From Mycobacterium sp. E183 (GTDB lineage Bacteria > Actinomycetota > Actinomycetes > Mycobacteriales > Mycobacteriaceae): a DNA stretch of 63,052 nt. Within the stretch, counting starts at the first letter, position 1, and every line of letters starts with the position of its first letter. The stretch covers positions 1 through 63,052 of the forward strand of contig NZ_LZJN01000169.1 in the NCBI RefSeq assembly GCF_001667735.1. The letters run 5' to 3'. A program made the translations under genes and the position numbers. Positions 24,783 through 34,592 of this stretch are shown piece after piece. A model generated the notes under the pieces. It ran no database searches and was not told the DNA's origin. It worked only from the letters and a program-made list of their open reading frames with translations.

Positions 24783-25883
24783 TTAAGTGCTCACCAAAGT
24801 GGTTGGTGCGTAAAGGCCTTTGCCGGTGACCAACGGCAGGTCGAGCGTGGTCCGAATGCCGGGCGGTGCCGCGATGACCGCGGGGATCGCATTGACGATG
24901 CGGCCCGCGGCGCCGGCGATCGCCGCGTGGTTGTGATCGCCCTTGCGGCTGCTCGGGATGATGTCGACGGCGTACGACGGCTCCCCGGTGATCTCGACGC
25001 GGTAGGAGCCGTCGCCCGCGGCGGGCTGAGGCAGGTCCGGCCGCAAGTCGGGCCGCAGCCGGGTGACGTGCTCGATGACGATCGCGGGGTGGCCCTTGAC
25101 CATGCCGCGGATCTCGAACTGCAGCACCGCCACGGTGCCCTTGGCGACCCGGCCCACCGCGATATCGAAGTCCTCCGGCGCCGGCTCCCGCTGGTAGGAC
25201 TCGGTGATCTCGTCGACCTCGATGCCCAGGCCGGCGGCCAGCTGACGGATCGCAGTGCCCCAGGCGATGCTGAGGATGCCCGGTTGCAGCAGCATCGGGA
25301 TCTCGTCCATCGGACGGCCAAACCCCATGTAGTGCATCACCTCTGCGCCGTCGTAACTCGCGTAGTCGTGAATCTCCATGCAGCGCACCTGCTCGACGCG
25401 CTGGCAGGTCCCGGCGAGGGCGAACGGGATCAGGTCGTTGGCGAATCCCGGGTCGACACCGCTGATGAAGATGCTCGAATTGCCTTGCTTGGCAGCGTCT
25501 TCGACGCGGCCGATGTACTTGTCGGGCATCACGCCCCACGGGTATTGCAGCAGCCCGGGCGAAGAGCCGACGACGTTGACACCGGCGGCCAGGATGCGCA
25601 TGACGTCGGCCATCGCCTCGGGCAGCCGGGTGTCGCCCATCGCGCAGTAGACGACGCACTCGGGCCGGGTGGCCAGCAGCGCGTCGAGGTCCGAGACGGC
25701 CGTCACCCCGGTGACCACACCGGGTTCCAGGGCGACGCCGCAGAGTTCACCGGCGACCTTGCCGACCTTCTCCGGGGTGGACACGCACACGCCCGTCAGC
25801 TCGAACTGCGGATTGGTGATCAGCTCGGCCAGGGCCAACCCTCCGACGTTTCCGGTACCGACATGCGCGACGCGGATCGCCAT
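24783..25883 (-). CDS. DapB-like NAD(P)-dependent dehydrogenase
   Basis: 366 residues. The N-terminal Rossmann domain (MAIRVAHVGTGNVGGLALAE) resembles dihydrodipicolinate reductase and 2,4-diaminopentanoate dehydrogenase, and the long C-terminal domain is the one shared by many actinobacterial proteins of this group. Mycobacteria have several paralogues of unknown substrate. I chose ATG 25883, where the Rossmann fold starts; the frame is open further but without family sequence. It is the first gene of a two-gene unit with the SDR and divergent from the hydrolase at 25994. Confidence 0.8.
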   Translation of the reverse strand: MAIRVAHVGTGNVGGLALAELITNPQFELTGVCVSTPEKVGKVAGELCGVALEPGVVTGVTAVSDLDALLATRPECVVYCAMGDTRLPEAMADVMRILAAGVNVVGSSPGLLQYPWGVMPDKYIGRVEDAAKQGNSSIFISGVDPGFANDLIPFALAGTCQRVEQVRCMEIHDYASYDGAEVMHYMGFGRPMDEIPMLLQPGILSIAWGTAIRQLAAGLGIEVDEITESYQREPAPEDFDIAVGRVAKGTVAVLQFEIRGMVKGHPAIVIEHVTRLRPDLRPDLPQPAAGDGSYRVEITGEPSYAVDIIPSSRKGDHNHAAIAGAAGRIVNAIPAVIAAPPGIRTTLDLPLVTGKGLYAPTTLVST

Positions 25884-25993
25884 GAGAGTCTCCGTCCGTT
25901 GAGCGCTCCAAACGTTTCTAGACAGTAGTCCATAAAATCTTTGCCGCATACCGGCGGACGGGTCGCGATCACCCGGGGCAGAATGGCTGGCTG

Positions 25994-26893
25994 ATGACAC
26001 AACGCGAAGACGTCCGATTCCCCTCCGGTGGCGATCTGATCAGCGCCTGGCTCTACCGGCCGGAGGGCGGAGAACGCGCGCCCCTGCTGGTGATGGCGCA
26101 CGGCCTGGGCGGGGTGCGAACCATGCGGCTGGACGCGTACGCCGAACGGTTCAGCGCGGCCGGGTACGCCTGCCTGGTGTTCGACTACCGCAACTTCGGC
26201 GACAGCGAGGGCCGGCCCCGCCAGGTGCTCGATGTCGGACTGCAGCTCGCCGACTGGGCGGCGGCGGTCGCCTACGCGCGCACCCTGCCCGGGATCGACC
26301 CCGACCGAATCGCGTTGTGGGGCACCTCGTTTGCCGGCGGCCACGTGATCGCCACGGCGGCCCGGCTGCCGGGCATCGCGGCCGCGATCGCCCAATGCCC
26401 CTTCACCGACGGCATTGCGTCGGCGCGCACCATCAGCAACCCGCTGGTCTTCGCTCAAGTCGGTCTGCTGGCGGCGCGTGACCTGCTGGCCGCCCGGATG
26501 CGCAAGCCCCCGGTGATGGTGCCGACGGTCGGGAGACCGGGCGACGTCGCGCTGATGACCACGCCCGACGCCTACCCCGGCTACCTCAGGCTCGTCCCCG
26601 CGGGTGAGGAACTGACCAACGAGGTGGCGGCCCGCATCGCGTTGACGATCATGGCCTACCGTCCCGGCCGCGACACCGCGAAGATTCCCTGCCCGATCCT
26701 GTTCTGCGTGTGCGAAGCCGACTCGGTCGCACCGGCGGCGCCGACGTTGCGCTACGCGGCCAAGGCCCCGCGCGGCGAGGTCAAGCTGTACCCCGAGGGC
26801 CATTTCGCGATCTACGTCGACGAGGCGTTCGAGCGTGTCGTCGCCGACCAGCTCGCCTTCCTCGACAGACACCTCAAGGGTGTGAGTCCTTAG
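25994..26893 (+). CDS. alpha/beta hydrolase
   Basis: 299-residue serine hydrolase. Landmarks are PLLVMAHGLGGVRTM, LVFDYRNFGDSEGRPRQV, the nucleophile elbow ALWGTSFAGGH, an acidic residue in FCVCEADSVAP and the His in YPEGHFAIYVD. It is colinear with the hydrolase at 7435 and therefore a paralogue. Its 110-base upstream gap is shared with the DapB-like operon and contains TAGACAGTAGTCCA, a possible operator. It ends in a 4-base overlap with the convergent TetR gene (TTAG). The substrate is unknown. Confidence 0.85.
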   Translation: MTQREDVRFPSGGDLISAWLYRPEGGERAPLLVMAHGLGGVRTMRLDAYAERFSAAGYACLVFDYRNFGDSEGRPRQVLDVGLQLADWAAAVAYARTLPGIDPDRIALWGTSFAGGHVIATAARLPGIAAAIAQCPFTDGIASARTISNPLVFAQVGLLAARDLLAARMRKPPVMVPTVGRPGDVALMTTPDAYPGYLRLVPAGEELTNEVAARIALTIMAYRPGRDTAKIPCPILFCVCEADSVAPAAPTLRYAAKAPRGEVKLYPEGHFAIYVDEAFERVVADQLAFLDRHLKGVSP

Positions 26894-27513
26894 GGACCGA
26901 GCGGGGAGCTCGTGCGGATCGCTTCGTCACGGATCAGGCCGCGCAGCAGCGCGGTGCTGAATTCCGCGGCGATCTCCTTGGCGCTGCGACGTCCACTGGG
27001 GCGCAACCACCGGTAGGCACCGAGTGTCATGCCGATGTAGCCGAGCGCCAGGACGTGCGAATCGCACTGGTAGAACTCGCCGCTGGCGATCCCCCGATCG
27101 ATGAGGCCGTGGACGTGTTCGTAAACCTGGGTCTCCTTCTCGCGGACCGCGGCGACCTGCTCCTCGGAGAACCACTCGGTGATGTAGGGCTGCTCCTGGA
27201 AGTAGACGGCCGCGCCCTCGGGGTTGGCGGCGATCTGGTCCAGCAGCCGCACGGTGTACTGATACAGCGCCTCGCGGGCGGTCATCGACGGATCGTCGTG
27301 AACGGCGGCCAGCGTCCGCTCGGCGGCCTGCTGGTAGATGTCGTACAGGATCAGGGACTTGCTGGCGTAGTAGTGGTAGACCGTCGCCTTGTTCAGGCCG
27401 ATCACGTCCGCGACGTCGTCCATCCGGGTGCCGTGGTAGCCGCGCGCGGCGAACAGCTTGGTGGCGACAGCCAGCAGCTCCTCGCGTCGCGTTAGTCCGT
27501 TCTCGGATGGCAT
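26890..27513 (-). CDS. TetR family regulator (Rv0158-like)
   Basis: 207-residue TetR protein with the DNA-binding segment LFAARGYHGTRMDDVADVIG followed by LNKATVYHYYASKSLI. The C-terminal domain, rich in aromatic residues (YITEWFSEEQ, LGAYRWLRPSGRRS), resembles the KstR2-type ligand domain that binds acyl-CoA in relatives. Its place next to the small gene and pntB corresponds to Rv0158. About 60-85 bases upstream of its start is CAACTGGTTG in an AT-rich stretch, a possible operator. The ligand is unknown. Confidence 0.85.
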   Translation of the reverse strand: MPSENGLTRREELLAVATKLFAARGYHGTRMDDVADVIGLNKATVYHYYASKSLILYDIYQQAAERTLAAVHDDPSMTAREALYQYTVRLLDQIAANPEGAAVYFQEQPYITEWFSEEQVAAVREKETQVYEHVHGLIDRGIASGEFYQCDSHVLALGYIGMTLGAYRWLRPSGRRSAKEIAAEFSTALLRGLIRDEAIRTSSPLGP

Positions 27514-27677
27514 CTGCCCTCGCTATCGTCACTGCCGGGCGGGACCTAGGGTGCCGGGCAAGGCCAATTATCAATCAACTGGTTGGACAGTTTAGGCAAA
27601 CGCCAGGTGTCGCCCCGACACGGATGGGACTAGACTCGCTGTCACAAAGCTCAAGTCGCGACTGGAGGGGTGGCCTC

Positions 27678-27803
27678 ATGGATCCGAGTCCGGACTACGA
27701 CGCTAGCGACGAGATCGAGTTCTTCTTCCGCTACGTCCCGTGGGGGCTGCGCGGGGTGGTCGACGGCAACGGCTACCCGCCGCCCGCCTACCCGCCCGTC
27801 TAG
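27678..27803 (+). CDS. small conserved protein (Rv0157A-like)
   Basis: 41-residue product that starts MDPSPDYDASDEIEFFFRYV and ends in a Pro/Tyr-rich tail (GYPPPAYPPV). Almost every third base is G or C and a GGAGGGG lies 8 bases before the ATG, so it looks truly translated. M. tuberculosis has a small gene, Rv0157A, at this exact place between pntB and Rv0158, on the same relative strand. No membrane segment or motif is visible. Function is unknown. Confidence 0.6.
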   Translation: MDPSPDYDASDEIEFFFRYVPWGLRGVVDGNGYPPPAYPPV

Positions 27804-27869
27804 CGACCCTGGTGGCGACCCGCAGCGCCCGGTTCCGCCGCGCTCGCGATCGCCACGGCCGTCTGGCCC

Positions 27870-29294
27870 TTAAAGCGCCTTCAGTTCCTCGGCGACCTCG
27901 GTCACCGACTTCTTCGCGTCCCCGAACAGCATCGTCGTGCCCTCGGCGTAGAACAGCGGGTTGTCGATGCCCGCGAACCCGGAGTTCATCGACCGCTTGA
28001 GCACGATCACCGACTTGGCCTTGTCGACGTTGAGAATGGGCATGCCGTAGATCGGACTGGATTGCTCGTTGCGCGCCGCCGGGTTGGTGACGTCGTTGGC
28101 GCCGATGACGATCGCCACGTCGGTGCGGGCGAACTCGTCGTTGATGTCGTCCATGTCCTTCATGGCGTCGTAGTCGACCTCGGCCTCGGCCAGCAGCACG
28201 TTCATGTGGCCGGGCATGCGGCCGGCGACCGGGTGGATCGCGTACTTGACCGGGACGCCCTTGTCCTCCAGCAGCGACGCCATGTCCTTGACCGCGTGTT
28301 GGGCCTGCGCGACCGCCAGACCGTAGCCGGGAACCACGATCACCTGGTTGGCGTAGGCCATCTGGATCGCCGCGTCGGCGGCCGACGTGGCCTTGACGTG
28401 CTTGTCGCCGCCGCCGTCCCCACTGGGCGCGACGCCGCCGCCGCCGAAGCCGCCCGCGACGATCGCCGGGATGGAGCGGTTCATCGCCTTGGCCATGAGG
28501 TTGGTCAGGATCGAACCGGAGGCGCCGACGATCATGCCCGCCACGATCATCGCGGTGTTGTTCAGCGCCAGGCCGGCCGCCGCGGCCGACAGCCCGGTCA
28601 TCGCGTTGAGCAGGGAGATGACCACCGGCATGTCGGCGCCGCCGATCGGCAGCACCACCATCAGGCCGAGCACACCGGCGGCGGCCAGCAGGCCGATCAT
28701 CCACCACAACGGCACCCCACCGGTGCCGGGATGCGCGTGCAGGCCGATGACCACCGCGGCGGCCACCGCGGCGGCCAGCAGCAGCAGGTTGATCGGCTGT
28801 TGCGCCCTGCCGAAGCCGATCGGCGCCCCGGAGATGATCTCCTGCAGCTTGCCGAACGCGATGATCGATCCCCAGAACGAGATCGAGCCGATGATCGCGG
28901 CGAAGAGCGACGCCACCACGATGTGCACGGTCGGCGACTCCCCGTGCTGGAAGGCCGAGAAGCCGCTGGTCTCAATGAATTCCGACAGCGCGATCAGCGC
29001 GACGGTACCGCCGCCCACGCCGTTGAAGAAGGCCACCAGCTGCGGCATGGCGGTCATCTTGGTCAGCCGGGCGGGCGGAACGCCGAGCACCACGCCCACG
29101 ACCAGGCCGGCGATGATCAGCACCCAGGACTCGGTATGGCGGATCTTGATCAGCGTCGCGCCCACGGCGATGGCCATGCCGACCGCGGCGATCAGGTTGC
29201 CCCGCACCGCGGTCTTGGGCCCGGTCAGGCCCATCAAGCCATAGATGAAGAGGGCGAACGAGATGATGTAGAGGACGGTGACCAGGTAGTTCAT
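27870..29294 (-). CDS. pntB: NAD(P) transhydrogenase beta subunit
   Basis: 474-residue inner-membrane subunit of the proton-translocating transhydrogenase, which couples hydride transfer from NADH to NADP+ to proton entry. Nine or so hydrophobic helices (about residues 1-260) form the channel part, and the C-terminal NADP(H) domain has VPGYGLAVAQAQHAVKDMAS, GRMPGHMNVLLAEA and IGANDVTNPAA. The start overlaps the end of pntAb by 4 bases. It is the third gene of pntAa-pntAb-pntB, the split-alpha arrangement usual in mycobacteria. Confidence 0.95.
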   Translation of the reverse strand: MNYLVTVLYIISFALFIYGLMGLTGPKTAVRGNLIAAVGMAIAVGATLIKIRHTESWVLIIAGLVVGVVLGVPPARLTKMTAMPQLVAFFNGVGGGTVALIALSEFIETSGFSAFQHGESPTVHIVVASLFAAIIGSISFWGSIIAFGKLQEIISGAPIGFGRAQQPINLLLLAAAVAAAVVIGLHAHPGTGGVPLWWMIGLLAAAGVLGLMVVLPIGGADMPVVISLLNAMTGLSAAAAGLALNNTAMIVAGMIVGASGSILTNLMAKAMNRSIPAIVAGGFGGGGVAPSGDGGGDKHVKATSAADAAIQMAYANQVIVVPGYGLAVAQAQHAVKDMASLLEDKGVPVKYAIHPVAGRMPGHMNVLLAEAEVDYDAMKDMDDINDEFARTDVAIVIGANDVTNPAARNEQSSPIYGMPILNVDKAKSVIVLKRSMNSGFAGIDNPLFYAEGTTMLFGDAKKSVTEVAEELKAL

Positions 29295-29620
29295 TTCGCC
29301 GCCAGGTCTTCGGTCTTCACGGGCACGGCCTTCTTCTTGCCCTTGAACATCCCGAGCATCCGGTCGGTGACGATGAAGCCGCCGATGACGTTGAGCGTCC
29401 CGAACACCACCGCGACGAACAGGATGATCTGCACCGCCAGCGAGGGGTGCTCCACCTCGCCGAAGACCACCAGCGCCCCCAGCACCACGATGCCGTGAAT
29501 CGCGTTGGTCCCCGACATCAACGGCGTGTGCAGGGTGTTGGGCACCTTGGAGATGACGGCGAACCCGACGAACCCGGACAGCACCAGGATCGCCAGATTG
29601 GCCAATAACTCGTCGTACAT
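29291..29620 (-). CDS. pntAb: NAD(P) transhydrogenase alpha subunit, membrane part
   Basis: 109 residues with three hydrophobic segments, LAILVLSGFVGFAVISKVP, a middle one beginning GTNAIHGIVVLGALVVFG, and IILFVAVVFGTLNVIGGFIV, equal to the C-terminal membrane portion of the single-chain alpha subunit. With PntB it forms the proton channel. It lies 9 bases after pntAa and overlaps pntB. The cytoplasmic tail is Lys-rich (FKGKKKAVPVK). Confidence 0.93.
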   Translation of the reverse strand: MYDELLANLAILVLSGFVGFAVISKVPNTLHTPLMSGTNAIHGIVVLGALVVFGEVEHPSLAVQIILFVAVVFGTLNVIGGFIVTDRMLGMFKGKKKAVPVKTEDLAAK

Positions 29621-29629
29621 GTAGTCCTC

Positions 29630-30712
29630 TCAGGCCCGCGTGACACAGGAGGCCGCAACGACCTCGTCGTCGAAGTCGGGGGCCAGCTTGCCATCGGTGA
29701 TCAACAGGTCCAGTAGCGCCGTGATGTTCTTGCTGTACAGCTCGCTCGCGTGCTCGGGCATCGTCGCCGGCAGGTTCAGCGGCGAGGCGATGGTCACGTC
29801 GTGCTTGACGACCGTCTTCCCGGGCTCGGTGAGTTCGCAGTTGCCTCCGGTCTCCCCGGCCAGGTCGACGACGACGCTGCCGGGCTTCATCGACTCCACC
29901 GCCGCGGCGGTCACCAGGCGCGGCGCGGGACGCCCCGGGACGAGCGCGGTAGTGATCACGACGTCGAACCCGGCGATCGCCTTCTCCAGCGACTCCTGCT
30001 GCTCGGCGCGTTCGGACTCGGTGAGCTCGCGGGCGTATCCGCCCTCACCGGCCGCGTCGATGCCGAGGTCCAGCCACTGCGCCCCCACCGAGCGGACCTG
30101 GTCGGCCACCTCCGGGCGCACGTCGTAACCGGAGGTGCGCGCGCCCAGCCGCTTGGCCGTCGCAAGCGCTTGCAGGCCGGCCACCCCGACGCCGAGCACC
30201 AGCACGCTGGCCGGCTTCACGGTGCCGGCCGCCGTGGTCAACATGGGGAAGAACCGCGTCGACTCCGACGCGGCCAGCAGGACGGCCTTATAGCCGGCCA
30301 CGTTGGCCTGCGACGAGAGCGCGTCCATCACCTGGGCCCGCGAGATGCGCGGAATGGCCTCGAGTGCGAACGCCTGCACCCCGGCCTCGGTCAGCGCGCC
30401 GATCGAGTTGTCGGCGTTGCGCGGTGCCAGGAACCCGATGAGCGTCTGCCCGCGGCGCAGCCTGCCGACCTCTTCTTTGGTCGGCGGCGCCACCTTCACG
30501 ACGATGTCGGCGGTCCAGGCGTCCCCGATGCTCGCGCCGGCCTCGGTGTAGAGCTGGTCGGGCAGCAACGCCTTTTCGCCCGCCCCCGACTCGACCACCA
30601 CCGCCACACCGCTGCTGATCAGCGACGCCACCGCCTTGGGGACCAGCGCGACCCGTCGTTCGTCGGCCCCGGACTCCGCGACCACCCCTACCGTCGTCTG
30701 CGCATCTGTCAT
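29630..30712 (-). CDS. pntAa: NAD(P) transhydrogenase alpha subunit, NAD domain
   Basis: 360-residue soluble NAD(H)-binding subunit, related to alanine dehydrogenase. It begins TVGVVAESGADERRVALVPK, and the Rossmann fold has VLGVGVAGLQALATAKRLGA followed by YDVRPE, where the Asp binds the NAD ribose. The RQD-type loop and DVVITTALVPGRPAPRLVT are present. It docks on the PntAb/PntB membrane complex. It is the first gene of the operon. The 227-base gap upstream has no other gene and should carry the promoter. Confidence 0.94.
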   Translation of the reverse strand: MTDAQTTVGVVAESGADERRVALVPKAVASLISSGVAVVVESGAGEKALLPDQLYTEAGASIGDAWTADIVVKVAPPTKEEVGRLRRGQTLIGFLAPRNADNSIGALTEAGVQAFALEAIPRISRAQVMDALSSQANVAGYKAVLLAASESTRFFPMLTTAAGTVKPASVLVLGVGVAGLQALATAKRLGARTSGYDVRPEVADQVRSVGAQWLDLGIDAAGEGGYARELTESERAEQQESLEKAIAGFDVVITTALVPGRPAPRLVTAAAVESMKPGSVVVDLAGETGGNCELTEPGKTVVKHDVTIASPLNLPATMPEHASELYSKNITALLDLLITDGKLAPDFDDEVVAASCVTRA

Positions 30713-30939
30713 GGCGCGTACATCTGCTTTCCCGTTTCCTGCCGTTTGGATGTGCCGCTGGCTGGCCGCACGCTTCGCTACCTTAACGCCTGCCGGTTTT
30801 CGGCCCGGACGTGCGATCGACCGGGGCGGGATGCCCCCGAGCGGCCGATCGACTCCCGTCGATGGTTCGTCACCCGAGGCGCACGCAGTACCGGCCGCCG
30901 TGTTGTGGAGTCACACCAAGGCGTTGTGGCCGCGGCGGG

Positions 30940-31401
30940 TTACCAGAGCGGGATGTCCCGGCCGTGCTGGTCGGCGGGCCGCGGGCCAAAGTAGCGGCGC
31001 TCGGACTCGTCGATGCGCACGTCGTTGATGCTGGCCTCGCGACGCGCCATCAACCCCGACGGGGAGAACTCCCACAGCTCGTTACCGTAGCTGCGGTACC
31101 ACTGGCCGCCCGCGTCGCGGCATTCGTATTGGAACCGAACGGCGATGCGGTTGTCGTGAAAGTCCCACAAGCTTTTCCGCAACGCGTAGTCGAGCTCGCG
31201 CTGCCACTTACGGGTCAGGAACGCCACGATCGCATCGCGGCCGACGACGTGTTCGTCGCGGTTTCGCCACTGCGAGTCGGGCGTGTAGGCCAGGCTGACC
31301 TGGTGCGGGTCGCGCGTGTTCCACGCGTCCTCGGCGGCCTGCACCTTCTGCAGCGCCTTCTCGTAGGTGAACGGGGGTAACGGCGGACGGGACTCGGTCA
31401 T
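30940..31401 (-). CDS. DUF1348 family NTF2-like protein
   Basis: 153 residues of the nuclear-transport-factor-2-like DUF1348 family: FTYEKALQKVQAAEDAWNTR, a Trp-rich middle (SQWRNRDEHVVGRDAIVAFL) and WYRSYGNELWEFSPSGLM near the end. Function is unknown; the fold has a ligand pocket. The ATG at 31401 is used here, and an in-frame ATG nine bases upstream (31410) is equally possible. The very long upstream extension of this frame runs antisense to fadE2 and is not coding. It is divergent from fadE2 across 228 bases in which I see no clear operator. Confidence 0.75.
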   Translation of the reverse strand: MTESRPPLPPFTYEKALQKVQAAEDAWNTRDPHQVSLAYTPDSQWRNRDEHVVGRDAIVAFLTRKWQRELDYALRKSLWDFHDNRIAVRFQYECRDAGGQWYRSYGNELWEFSPSGLMARREASINDVRIDESERRYFGPRPADQHGRDIPLW

Positions 31402-31629
31402 GGCGTCCATGGTGCTCGACGGCAATCGCGACACATAAACGTCTGCGACGACACGCCGCAGCCGAACGCAATGGGTTATGTCTCGCGGACCCGCGACCAC
31501 TCGCCCTACCGCGAGGCCGCAACCACGCACACCCGTCGCGGCGTGCCGTGTCCGAGGTTTCAGTGTCGCGCGGGTGAACCAAAGCACTCGCCATATGGGC
31601 CCACCCCACACGTGTCCTATCGTGGCGGC

Positions 31630-32854
<1,225 letters not shown>

Positions 32855-32862
<8 letters not shown>

Positions 32863-33679
32863 CACGCTGCGAGAGCTGTCCGGCGCGTGGAACTTTCGCG
32901 ACGTCGCCGACAGCGCCGGCGGGTTGAAACCCGGACGGCTGTTCCGCTCCGGTGAGCTCAGCCGCCTCGATGACGAGGGACGGGACACGCTGCGCCAGTT
33001 AGGGATTACCGACGTCGCCGATCTGCGTGCCGCGCGCGAGGTCGCCCGGCGCGGCCCGGGACTGGTTCCCGACAGCGTCGAAATCCATCTGCTGCCCTTC
33101 CCCGATCTCGGCGACGAGGAGCCAGACGACGATGACGCGCCGCACGAAACGGCGTTTCGACGGCTGTTCCAGGGCGATCCCGACCAGTCGGACGAAGAGG
33201 TCAACGAGGCCGCCGTCCGCCACATGACCGACGAGTACCGCCAATTTCCCACCCGCAACGGGGCGCAACGCGCTGTGCGGCATGTCTTTTCGTTGCTGGC
33301 GGCGGGGCGTCCAGTGCTCACGCACTGCTTCGCGGGTAAGGATCGCACCGGTTTTGTGATCGCCACCGTGTTGGAGACGATCGGCATCGACCACGACACC
33401 ATCGTCGCCGATTACCTGCGCAGCAACGCCGCGGTGCCCCAACTGCGCGAACACATCTACGAGATGATTCAGCATCGCTCCGACGTCGAATTGACGCCGG
33501 AGGTGGTCACGTTCACCAAGGCGCGGCTGGCTGACGGTGTGCTTGGCGTGCGTCCGGAATACCTGGCTGCCGCGCGCGAGACGATAGACGCACGGTTCGG
33601 CTCGCTGAACGCCTACCTGCTCGATGCAGGCGTCACGCAGGCGGACATCGACCGCCTGCGTGACCAACTGCTGGTCTAA
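32855..33679 (+). CDS. ptpB: secreted-type protein tyrosine phosphatase
   Basis: 274-residue phosphatase strongly resembling M. tuberculosis PtpB (Rv0153c). The P-loop HCFAGKDRTG contains the catalytic Cys158 and its Arg, and the family's acidic stretch LPFPDLGDEEPDDDDAPHET is present with length variation. MDEYRQFPTRNGAQRA-like sequence and the lid helices are conserved. The M. tuberculosis enzyme dephosphorylates phosphotyrosine and phosphoinositides and acts in the host macrophage. No classical signal peptide is seen, as in PtpB. It is coupled to fadE2 and shares its stop with the convergent SDR gene (CTAA). Confidence 0.93.
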
Positions 33680-34539
33680 CCCAGCTTGAAGTTCGCCTGC
33701 TTGGCCGCCGACAGGTCGTCGATCTCCGACCAGTGCGCGGCGACGTCCTCGACTGACGGCGGCTTGTCGAAGTTGGCGCCCTCGTTCTGGAACAGAGCCA
33801 CCCGCTGCACCTTGCCTCCGCCGACGACGAAAACCGAAGCGGAGTTGGGGTTTTCCTCGGTGCACAGGTAGGCCACCACCGGCGCGACGTACTCGGGCGT
33901 CAGCTTCTCGAGCACCTCCTTGGGCAGGATGTCCTCGGTCATTCGGGTGGCCGCGATCGGCGCGACGGCGTTGGCGTGAATGTTGTACTTCGCGCCCTCC
34001 TGGGCCAGCGTGTTGATCATGCCGACCAGGCCGAGCTTGGCCGCGCCGTAGTTGGTCTGACCGAAGTTGCCGAACAGGCCGCTGGTGGAGGTGGCGACGA
34101 CGACCCGGCCGTAGCTCTGCTCCCGGAAATGCGGCCACGCGGCGCGCAGCACGTTGTACCCGCCGTAGAGGTGGACCTTGAGCACGGCGTCCCAGTTGTC
34201 GTAGGTCATCTTGTGGAACGTGCCGTCGCGCAGGATGCCGGCGTTGCTCACCACACCGTGGATGGCGCCGAACTCGTCGAGCGCCGTCTTGATGATGTTG
34301 GCCGCGCCGTCGGGGTCCGCGACGCTGTCATAGTTGGCGGCCGCGCGCCCACCCGCGTCCCGGATCTCCTTGACCACCTCGTCGGCCATGTTGTGGCCGG
34401 CGCCCGTACCGTCGCGCGCACCGCCGAGGTCGTTCACGATGACGCTGGCGCCCTCCCGGGCAAGGGTCAGGGCGTATTCACGGCCCAATCCCCCACCGGC
34501 TCCGGTGACGACGATGACGCGATCCTGCACTCCGGGCAT
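33676..34539 (-). CDS. SDR family oxidoreductase (Rv0148-like)
   Basis: 287-residue short-chain dehydrogenase similar to the 3-hydroxyacyl-CoA dehydrogenase part of peroxisomal multifunctional enzyme 2. It has TGAGGGLGREYALTLAREGA, NDLGGARDGTG (NAD type), NAGILRDGTFHKM, the Ser in VVATSTSGLFG and the YxxxK in YGAAKLGL. The extra C-terminal segment (FDKPPSVEDVAAHWSEI) is typical of the group. It probably oxidises a hydroxyacyl-CoA. It follows the aldehyde dehydrogenase by 53 bases on the same strand, as Rv0147-Rv0148. Confidence 0.88.
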   Translation of the reverse strand: MPGVQDRVIVVTGAGGGLGREYALTLAREGASVIVNDLGGARDGTGAGHNMADEVVKEIRDAGGRAAANYDSVADPDGAANIIKTALDEFGAIHGVVSNAGILRDGTFHKMTYDNWDAVLKVHLYGGYNVLRAAWPHFREQSYGRVVVATSTSGLFGNFGQTNYGAAKLGLVGMINTLAQEGAKYNIHANAVAPIAATRMTEDILPKEVLEKLTPEYVAPVVAYLCTEENPNSASVFVVGGGKVQRVALFQNEGANFDKPPSVEDVAAHWSEIDDLSAAKQANFKLG

Positions 34540-34592
34540 CAGGTTCCTCTCTACGATGAAAACGAGCGTCTAGCAAGCGATTTGGAGCAGTG

